From the NCBI GenBank assembly GCA_964395665.1, contig CAYNDH010000005.1, positions 3,676 through 67,675 on the forward strand: a DNA stretch of 64,000 bases, in the 5' to 3' direction. This document shows, piece after piece, positions 57,509 to 64,000 of this stretch. The notes under the pieces were generated by a model, which worked only from the letters and a program-made list of their open reading frames with translations, was not told where the DNA came from and searched no databases. This DNA is from JAEZAF01 sp964395665. GTDB lineage: Bacteria; Chloroflexota; Anaerolineae; Aggregatilineales; Phototrophicaceae. Position numbers and translations under genes: made by a program. The first letter of the stretch is position 1. Every line of letters begins with the position of its first letter.

Positions 57509-58411
57509 CTATTTCACGACACCGATCCGCCGCAGGTCATACAGAATCGCTTTTTCCCACAGCATATCCGTCACCAGCGGAAGATAATGTACCCCCCGCC
57601 GCGTACATTCACTGCGGATATCATCCCGCCACGCTTCAACCCGGCGGATATACAGATCGCGCATCGTCGCATCCACGCTGACTTCCTGCGCCACCCCGGT
57701 CTCGATGTCAATCAGCCGCAGGTCACCTGCCAGCGGCGGTGTGACCTCATCCGGGGCCAGCACATGGATCAGGACGACTTCGCAGCCCTTCCCCACCAGC
57801 GCGTTGACACCTTCCAGATAACCAGTCGGCGAAAACATATCGCTGATGATAAAACACAATCCCGGGCGCCCTGCACGCAGGGCATAATCACGCAGCATCT
57901 GATTAAGATCGGTCACACCCTGCGGTTTGATGCCGTGTGCATACCTCAGCATCTGTACACTGCGTGCCTGCCCACGGACTGGCCCGAAGGTTTCAGCCTG
58001 TCCGTTTGAAAATGCGCTCATCATCAGCCGGTCATTGGTCGAAAGCGCGATATAGCCCAATCCGGCGAATAATCGCTTCGCAAACAGCATCTTGTGATGA
58101 TCCGGCGACAGTTCCGCGCCCCAGTTCATACTGGCAGAGGCATCAAGGATCATATGAACCGCCAGATCTTCTTCATCTTCCAGCAGTTTGACATAGGGAC
58201 GATCCAGCCGGGCATACAGATTCCAGTCCATCCGGCGCAGGTCATCTCCGGCGGTGTAATTGCGATAATCCGCAAACTCGATACTCGTCCCGCGCTTGAT
58301 CGAGCGGCGTTCCCCCTTGATCGCCCCGGCACGTATCCGCGTCGCGACCAGCATAAGCTGATCGAGTTTACGCCGGGCCTGTTCATCCAGCAGAATGGCT
58401 TCATCTGTCAT
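57509..58411 (-). CDS. DUF58 / von Willebrand A-like protein
   Basis: 300 residues, cytoplasmic. The DUF58 signature EFADYRNYTAGDDLRRMDW is followed by a vWA-like domain with MIDAS residues Asp90, Ser92 and Ser94 (DASASMN). DUF58 proteins usually pair with MoxR AAA ATPases in chaperone-like roles; no moxR lies next to it here, which is unusual. Same strand as lysC, 124 bp apart. Confidence 0.9.
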   Translation of the reverse strand: MTDEAILLDEQARRKLDQLMLVATRIRAGAIKGERRSIKRGTSIEFADYRNYTAGDDLRRMDWNLYARLDRPYVKLLEDEEDLAVHMILDASASMNWGAELSPDHHKMLFAKRLFAGLGYIALSTNDRLMMSAFSNGQAETFGPVRGQARSVQMLRYAHGIKPQGVTDLNQMLRDYALRAGRPGLCFIISDMFSPTGYLEGVNALVGKGCEVVLIHVLAPDEVTPPLAGDLRLIDIETGVAQEVSVDATMRDLYIRRVEAWRDDIRSECTRRGVHYLPLVTDMLWEKAILYDLRRIGVVK

Positions 58412-58724
58412 TTATGCCAGCACCTTGTCAGTACTCAACCTGATCGGCAGCACAGGTCATACCATACGTTACTCTACACAGTATTTCACACTGGATTAAT
58501 CGTCAGTGGAGAGTCAAATTCGTAGAAATGCCACCAGCGCGGGTTTTTGGGCCTGTATACAGCTCACATCCGACCACCCGTCGCGCTCTAAAGCAGTTCT
58601 TACACAAGTACGCTAGAATGATAAGTGGAATGTTACACGGAAATGCTGTTTTTCTCCAAGTTGGATATTACGGAAATTAGCTGACATTTATTGGCTGATA
58701 TGCATACACGACAGGACTGAATTC
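58412..58724. other. Divergent intergenic region, DUF58 / nadC
   Basis: 313 bp with no convincing gene. I looked for a promoter for nadC and found no -35/-10 pair with proper spacing; TAGAAT at 58614 lacks a -35. Confidence 0.4.
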
Positions 58725-59588
58725 TTGCTCATTGACGAAACGGCTCGCACGCTGATCAAGCTTGCGCTCAATGAAGATCTGGGTGAGCGCGGCGATGTGA
58801 CCTCAAAGGCGACCCTTCCCGCTGACAGCCGGATTACCGGACGCATCACCGCCAAGGCTGCCGGAGTCATCGCCGGGCTGCCCCTTGTGGATGAGGTCTA
58901 CCGGATGCTCTCGCCTGCGGTAGAGGTCCGGCACTTCATCAGCGATGGCGATGCGGTTGAATCGGGCACCGTCGTCTGTGAAGTCAACGGCCCGGCCCGG
59001 GATGTGCTGGCGGGCGAACGCACAGCGCTTAACTTCCTCCAGCGCCTCAGCGGGATCGCCACCCTGACAGCCCGCTTTGTCGAAGCTATAGCGACTGCTG
59101 GTGGCAAAGGTCGTATACTGGATACACGCAAGACGACTCCGGGCTACCGTTTGCTGGAGAAATATGCGGTCAGGATGGGTGGTGGGGAAAATCACCGCAC
59201 TGGTTTGTATGATATGGTGTTAATTAAAGATAACCATATTGATGCCGCCGGTGGAGTACGAGAGGCGATACGGGCAGCACTGGATGATGTAAAAGATCAG
59301 CCGCTGCCGATTATCGTTGAGGTGAAAAATGAGAGTGAACTGCGAACGGCGTTAGACTTTCCGATCTCACGCGTTCTATTAGATAACATGTCTCTGGACG
59401 AAATGCGTAACGCCGCTGCGCTGGCGAACGGACGGGTTCCGCTGGAAGCATCTGGTAATATGACATTAGACCGGGTCGGCGCAGTCGCCGCAACCGGTGT
59501 GGATTATATCAGCGTCGGCGCACTGACACACTCTGCACCGGCACTCGATTTATCGATGCGCCTCTCTAAAGCGCAGGTCAGTTCATAA
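58725..59588 (+). CDS. nadC: Nicotinate-nucleotide pyrophosphorylase
   Basis: 287 residues. It converts quinolinate and PRPP to nicotinate mononucleotide. The conserved LDTRKTTPGYR and GGGENHR segments, the KDNHI lysine and the late SVGALTHS loop are intact. The TTG start is supported by ACAGGA 8 bp upstream. First gene of the nadC-nadA-nadB run; nadA follows after 19 bp. Confidence 0.96.
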   Translation: MLIDETARTLIKLALNEDLGERGDVTSKATLPADSRITGRITAKAAGVIAGLPLVDEVYRMLSPAVEVRHFISDGDAVESGTVVCEVNGPARDVLAGERTALNFLQRLSGIATLTARFVEAIATAGGKGRILDTRKTTPGYRLLEKYAVRMGGGENHRTGLYDMVLIKDNHIDAAGGVREAIRAALDDVKDQPLPIIVEVKNESELRTALDFPISRVLLDNMSLDEMRNAAALANGRVPLEASGNMTLDRVGAVAATGVDYISVGALTHSAPALDLSMRLSKAQVSS

Positions 59589-59607
59589 GTTTTTTGAGGG
59601 ACAACAC

Positions 59608-60744
59608 ATGGATATCATGATCAATAGCGACACGATCGCCACAAACGATACTGCCGCAGACGAAAAACGTGCGACACTCATCGAGCAGGAAGCTAAGGCC
59701 ATCGAGCGTATCAATCGTATCCGCCCGCTGCTTGGCGATGATGTCGTGATTCTGGGTCACCATTATCAGCGTGACGAAGTCGTGCAGTTTGCCGACTTCC
59801 TTGGCGACAGTTATCAGCTCAGCAAGGAAGGCGCACAGGTCAGCGCGAAGTATATCGTCTTTGCCGGTGTCCACTTCATGGCCGAAAGCGCGGACATCCT
59901 TGGGCGTGAAGATCAGGTTGTCATCCTGCCCAACATGAAGGCCGGATGCAGCATGGCCGATATGGCGAATCTCGAACAGGTGCTGACCGCGTGGGCAGAA
60001 CTGGAAGACATCTTCGGCACTGATCCGGAAGAGATCATCATGCCGATTACCTACATGAACAGCGCGGCCAACCTGAAAGCCTTTGTCGGTGAGCACGGGG
60101 GCACCGTCTGTACATCATCCAATGCCGAAGGCGCACTCAACTGGGCCTTTGAGCGCCGTGAGAAGGTCTTCTTCTTCCCGGACCAGCATCTCGGACGCAA
60201 CACCGGTAAGGCGATGGACATCCCGCTGGATCAGATGGTGCTCTGGAACCCGTTCAAGCCCTTTGGCGGCCTGACGGTTGACCAGATCCGCAATGCACGC
60301 ATCATCCTCTGGCAGGGGCATTGCAGCGTGCATCAGCAGTTCCGTCCGGAGCATATCGACCTGTGGCGCAACACGCACCCGGATATCAACATTCTGGTCC
60401 ACCCCGAATGCATGATGGAAGTCGTCAACAGGGCCGATTATGTCGGTTCAACCTCATACATCATCAAGACAGTCGAGAATGCACCCGCAGGCAGCAAGTG
60501 GGCCATTGGCACTGAAATGCACATGGTCAACCGCCTGAAGGAAGCACATCCTGATAAATTCATCACGCTGCTGTCACCGTTCGCATGTCTGTGCAGCACG
60601 ATGTATCGCATCAGCCCGATTGATGTTGCCAACGTGCTTGAGAACCTGATGGAAGGCCGCGTGATCAATCAGATCGAAGTGCCGACCAGAATCCGTGAAA
60701 ATGCCAAACTCGCGCTGGACCGGATGTTAAGCATCCCCCGATAG
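59608..60744 (+). CDS. nadA: Quinolinate synthase
   Basis: 378 residues. It condenses iminoaspartate (from NadB) with dihydroxyacetone phosphate to give quinolinate, using a [4Fe-4S] cluster. The three expected cluster cysteines are Cys114 (AGCSMAD), Cys268 (HPECMMEV) and Cys327 or Cys329 (FACLC). The HHYQRDEVV substrate segment is intact. GGGA lies upstream of the ATG. Confidence 0.96.
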   Translation: MDIMINSDTIATNDTAADEKRATLIEQEAKAIERINRIRPLLGDDVVILGHHYQRDEVVQFADFLGDSYQLSKEGAQVSAKYIVFAGVHFMAESADILGREDQVVILPNMKAGCSMADMANLEQVLTAWAELEDIFGTDPEEIIMPITYMNSAANLKAFVGEHGGTVCTSSNAEGALNWAFERREKVFFFPDQHLGRNTGKAMDIPLDQMVLWNPFKPFGGLTVDQIRNARIILWQGHCSVHQQFRPEHIDLWRNTHPDINILVHPECMMEVVNRADYVGSTSYIIKTVENAPAGSKWAIGTEMHMVNRLKEAHPDKFITLLSPFACLCSTMYRISPIDVANVLENLMEGRVINQIEVPTRIRENAKLALDRMLSIPR

Positions 60745-60791
60745 CCGCAAGGCGGACGCTGTCAGGATCAGCCGCGCATCATACCGGAAGT

Positions 60792-60819
60792 AAAGGGCGG
60801 TTTAGAATCGCCCTTTTTT
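60792..60819 (+). terminator. Terminator after nadA
   Basis: Stem AAAGGGCG / CGCCCTTT followed by T6, so nadB needs its own promoter. Confidence 0.88.
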
Positions 60820-60917
60820 CGTATATAGTTGATGCCTTAGAAGCTATTGCAGGAACACGCTGATGATCTTTCACAAATTAGGACGGAGATCATTTTCCGG
60901 GAACAATACTGCTGCAG

Positions 60918-60939
60918 GGGCGACCCTGCGTGGTCGCCC
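60918..60939. repeat. REP-like palindrome
   Basis: GGGCGACC-CTGCGT-GGTCGCCC, the form of dispersed extragenic palindromes common in many bacterial genomes. Confidence 0.6.
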
Positions 60940-61080
60940 GGTTTCTCCGTATTTAATTCTAAAACTGCATCAGCGTATCCGGCGGTTCTATAAAATTCAG
61001 AACCGTTTTCAGAATATTCAAATGGTTTCTTGAACGTTCACAAAAGTATTTAACTTCATACAGATTGAGCTTTGGACAAT

Positions 61081-62682
61081 ATGAATGACATCCAGACAGA
61101 CACGCTCATTATCGGCTGTGGTATCGCAGGCGCATCCGCCGCGCTCAAGCTTAGTGATGATCCCGATTATCACGTCACGATTATCACCCGCGCCTCAGAT
61201 CCCAGTAATAGCAGCACTGGATGGGCGCAGGGCGGCATCGTCACACGCGGCCTTCAGGACTCCCCCGATCTGCTGGTTGAAGACATCCTGCGCGCCGGGG
61301 CTGGCCTGAGTTCACCAAAGGCAGCACGTATCCTTGCGGAAGAAGGCCCGCGCCTTGTAGAAGAAGTGCTGATTGATCGCTGCGGCGTCAGATTCGACCG
61401 TGGCGAAGATGATGAGCTGATCTTCGGGCTGGAAGCCGCCCACAGCACCCGTCGCATCATCCATGTTGGAGATGCCACAGGCGACGCCATCGAACGCAGC
61501 CTGATCTCCACCCTTGCCACCCGCCCCAATGTCACACTGCTGACGCATCACACCGCCGTTGACCTGATTACCTTCCCGCATCATTCACTCGATCCACTCG
61601 ATGTCTACGAACGTATGACCTGTCAGGGGGCTTATGTCTTTGACCGTGATCAGGGCGACATCTACCGCGTCATTGCGGGGCAGACCATTCTCGCAACTGG
61701 CGGACTGGGGCAGATTTATCGCAATACCACCAACCCCCGTGGCTCACGCGGTGACGGCCTTGCGATGGCATGGCGTGCTAATGTCCGCGTGATTAATGCC
61801 GAATACGTCCAGTTTCATCCCACAGCCATGAGCGTCCGTGGCGCCCCCAACCTGCTGATCTCCGAAGCAGTGCGCGGCGAAGGTGCTGTCCTGCTGACAC
61901 CTGATGGCGAACCGTTCATGGCGAAATATGCGCCGGAATGGAAAGAACTGGCCCCGCGTGATGTCGTCGCCCGCGCCATTCACATGGAGCTGCTGGAAAA
62001 CGGTTACGAGCACGTCTATCTCGACATCGCCAGCAAACACCCTGCCTCCTTCATCCGAGACCGCTTTCCAGTGCTGGTGGCAAACTGCACACGCTACGGC
62101 ATCGACCCGACCACACAGCCGATCCCCGTCGTCCCGGCGGCGCATTACTTCTGCGGTGGCGTGCTGGTGGACGAATGGGCCAGAACCGATTTTGAGGGCC
62201 TGTTCGCGGTCGGCGAAGTAAGCTGCACCGGCCTGCATGGGGCAAACCGTCTGGCATCTACCAGCCTGCTGGAAGGCCTCGTCTGGGGAGATCGCGCCGC
62301 ACGCTATATCATGCAAAATCGACGCGAGCCTACCCGCATCGACCGTATCCCGCCGTGGATTCATGCTGGTGACGGTGAACCGGACCCTGCCCTGCTCGAA
62401 GGGGATATGTCCACCATTCGCAATATCATGTGGCATTACGTCGGCCTTGTCCGGTCGGAAAAGCGCCTTGACCGTGCCGACCGCGAACTGCGCCATCTGT
62501 TCCACGAAATCGAAGAGTTTTACCGCCAGAACCGGCTCAATGACGGTCTGATCGGGCTGCGCAACGCCATACAGGCGGCCCGTATCGTGACCTTCTCGGC
62601 CCGCCGCAACCGCATCAGCCGTGGCACACACTACCGCACCGACGCGCCTATCGAAATCCCGGTCGGTGTGATGGTGCGCTGA
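61081..62682 (+). CDS. nadB: L-aspartate oxidase
   Basis: About 533 residues from ATG 61081. FAD motif GCGIAG, the NSSTGWAQGG segment, HPTA and the EVSCTGLHGANRLASTSLLE stretch of the succinate-dehydrogenase flavoprotein family identify NadB. It oxidises aspartate to iminoaspartate for NadA. TTG 61072 is an alternative start. Confidence 0.95.
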   Translation: MNDIQTDTLIIGCGIAGASAALKLSDDPDYHVTIITRASDPSNSSTGWAQGGIVTRGLQDSPDLLVEDILRAGAGLSSPKAARILAEEGPRLVEEVLIDRCGVRFDRGEDDELIFGLEAAHSTRRIIHVGDATGDAIERSLISTLATRPNVTLLTHHTAVDLITFPHHSLDPLDVYERMTCQGAYVFDRDQGDIYRVIAGQTILATGGLGQIYRNTTNPRGSRGDGLAMAWRANVRVINAEYVQFHPTAMSVRGAPNLLISEAVRGEGAVLLTPDGEPFMAKYAPEWKELAPRDVVARAIHMELLENGYEHVYLDIASKHPASFIRDRFPVLVANCTRYGIDPTTQPIPVVPAAHYFCGGVLVDEWARTDFEGLFAVGEVSCTGLHGANRLASTSLLEGLVWGDRAARYIMQNRREPTRIDRIPPWIHAGDGEPDPALLEGDMSTIRNIMWHYVGLVRSEKRLDRADRELRHLFHEIEEFYRQNRLNDGLIGLRNAIQAARIVTFSARRNRISRGTHYRTDAPIEIPVGVMVR

Positions 62683-62726
62683 CCCGCATTCACAAGCATG
62701 TAACACAAACATGTAAGGAGACAACA

Positions 62727-63896
62727 ATGTCTGACTTTGTCTATCTCGATCACAGTGCAACAACGCCCACCGATCCACGGGTGGTTGAAGCCATGCAGCC
62801 CTACTGGACCACCCACTTCGGCAATGCTTCCAGCCTGCACTCCGCTGGTAAAGCCGCAGCGGATGCCTTAAACGCCGCCCGACAGGAAATCGCCGATATC
62901 CTGAACTGCGACGCCGCAGAGGTGATTTTCACCAGCGGCGGCACCGAAAGCGACAATCTCGCCATCAAGGGCGTGCTTGAGGCCGTCCGAGCGCGTGGGG
63001 GCGGTACGCACTTTATCACCACCAACGCGGAACATCACGCCGTGCTGGACGTCGCAAAGGATCTTCACGAGCGCAATATTGCCGATGTCACCTTCGTCCC
63101 GGTCGATCAGTATGGTCAGGTATCCGTGCAGGCCGTCCTTGACGCCATCCGCCCGGATACCGTACTCGCCAGCGTGATTTACGCCAACAATGAGGTCGGC
63201 ACGATCAATCCAATTGCCGAAATCGGCGCGGAACTCAAGAAGCGCCGCATCCGCTTCCATGTCGATGCAGTGCAGGCCCCCGGGCTGCTGCCGATCGATG
63301 TCAAGGCTTTGAATGTCGATATGCTCACCCTGTCAGCCCATAAGTTTTACGGACCAAAGGGCATCGGCGTGCTGTATGCGCGGCGGGCGCTGCCGATCCA
63401 TGCCGAGATTCTTGGCGGCGGCCAGCAGTTCCACCGCCGTTCAGGGACCGAGCCGATCCCGTTGATCATGGGATTGACCGCCGCACTGCGGATCGCCGAG
63501 AACGAGCGTCCGGCAGTGGTCGAAAAGCTCATCCCCATGCGTGATGATCTGATTCGCCGCATTCTGGAGATCATCCCTGAAGCACAGCTCACTGGCCACC
63601 CGACCGAGCGGCTTCCGGGGCATACCAGCTTCGCCATGCGCGGCCTGAATGGGGACTCGATCCTGCTTGACCTCAATGAGATGGGTTATGGGGCCAGCGG
63701 TGGCAGTGCCTGCACCACCGGCCAGCAGGAACCCAGCCACGTCCTGATCGCGATGGGCGTCGAAACCGACCGCCTGATCGGACAGGTGCGCTTCGTCATC
63801 GGCAAAAACACCACACCGCAGGACATTGACGGCTTCCTGTACCAGCTTAGCGCCATCGTCCAGCGTCACCGTGCGATGGTCCCGACCGGATACTGA
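62727..63896 (+). CDS. Cysteine desulfurase (NifS/IscS class)
   Basis: 389 residues. PLP lysine Lys206 (SAHKFYGPKG), His103/His104 (AEHHAV), and the active-site Cys329 in SACTTG. It releases sulfur from cysteine for Fe-S assembly. Good ribosome site AAGGAGA. It follows nadB by 44 bp, and its likely duty is to load the NadA cluster, as in nifS-nadBCA operons. Confidence 0.95.
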   Translation: MSDFVYLDHSATTPTDPRVVEAMQPYWTTHFGNASSLHSAGKAAADALNAARQEIADILNCDAAEVIFTSGGTESDNLAIKGVLEAVRARGGGTHFITTNAEHHAVLDVAKDLHERNIADVTFVPVDQYGQVSVQAVLDAIRPDTVLASVIYANNEVGTINPIAEIGAELKKRRIRFHVDAVQAPGLLPIDVKALNVDMLTLSAHKFYGPKGIGVLYARRALPIHAEILGGGQQFHRRSGTEPIPLIMGLTAALRIAENERPAVVEKLIPMRDDLIRRILEIIPEAQLTGHPTERLPGHTSFAMRGLNGDSILLDLNEMGYGASGGSACTTGQQEPSHVLIAMGVETDRLIGQVRFVIGKNTTPQDIDGFLYQLSAIVQRHRAMVPTGY

Positions 63897-63925
63897 TCTG
63901 TAACGATCCCCATCTTCAGCACGAC

Positions 63926-63960
63926 AAAAAGGCTGATCCCGGCGCCGGATCAGCCTTTTT
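63926..63960 (+). terminator. Terminator at the end of the nad run
   Basis: Perfect stem AAAAAGGCTGATCC / GGATCAGCCTTTTT with T5 tail. Confidence 0.92.
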
Positions 63961-64000
63961 GATTCAATCTTCGGGTTTCAGTGCCGTTCAGTCACAATCA

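Larger units (their letters stand above)
60745..61080 (+). other. nadA-nadB intergenic region
   Basis: 336 bp holding a terminator (60792-60819) and a REP-like palindrome (60918-60939). No gene seen. The rest is AT-rich with no clear promoter that I can assign to nadB. Confidence 0.6.

Overview
This 64 kb window is chromosomal bacterial DNA of roughly 57% GC, densely coding on both strands. I see no insertion sequence, prophage, CRISPR array, replication origin or rRNA. The gene content best fits a Chloroflexota (Anaerolineae-like) bacterium, which is an inference: short separate SecD and SecF, a transcriptional T-box ahead of valine-tRNA synthetase, a type II NADH dehydrogenase, an FHA/winged-helix regulator, several histidine kinases without periplasmic sensors, and many small membrane proteins of unknown function. 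No 16S gene is present to confirm this.

Layout. 0-5.4 kb: a J-domain protein cut by the window edge, an SGNH hydrolase-like protein, yraN-miaA, a secreted protein, an FHA/winged-helix regulator and a small unknown gene. 5.8-9 kb: a co-directional signalling run of receiver-ATPase (CpaE-like), sirtuin and GAF histidine kinase. 9-13 kb (minus strand): yajC, secD, secF and a zinc alcohol dehydrogenase. 13-17 kb: a valine-specific T-box leader, a methyltransferase and valS. 17-24 kb: a membrane protein, purH, ndh (with a Rex-like operator on its promoter), gpmI and rarA. 24-27.3 kb: a carbamoyltransferase cassette with three small membrane proteins, one carrying a DUF5989-like tail. 27.4-33.7 kb: a membrane-anchored protein, yebC-ruvC-ruvA, a cysteine-rich protein, a HAD-DinB fusion and a histidine kinase. 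34-40 kb: a polyprenyl synthase, the NAD(P)HX repair enzyme, three small membrane proteins, an SRPBCC protein with a long disordered tail and tRNA-His. 40-46 kb (minus strand): a sugar dehydrogenase, ugd, an FAD amine-oxidase-like protein and a bactofilin-like membrane protein. 46-52 kb: two cytoplasmic S1C serine proteases, a DUF2007 protein, a P1 peptidase, a response regulator/histidine kinase pair and a phosphoesterase. 52-58 kb: mfd, lysC and a DUF58 protein. 58.7-64 kb: nadC-nadA-nadB plus a cysteine desulfurase, a complete aspartate-to-NAD route with its likely Fe-S supplier.

Most of the window is housekeeping. The best-supported points of interest are regulatory or structural: the T-box reading a GTC codon with a methyltransferase placed between it and valS, the Rex-like site over the ndh promoter, the carbamoyltransferase cassette with its fused DUF5989-like tail, and a recurring pattern of short tandem duplications at gene 5' ends. 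Some of these duplications form serial mini-hairpins (upstream of ugd and lysC) and some encode peptide repeats (ValS N-terminus, a histidine-kinase coiled coil).
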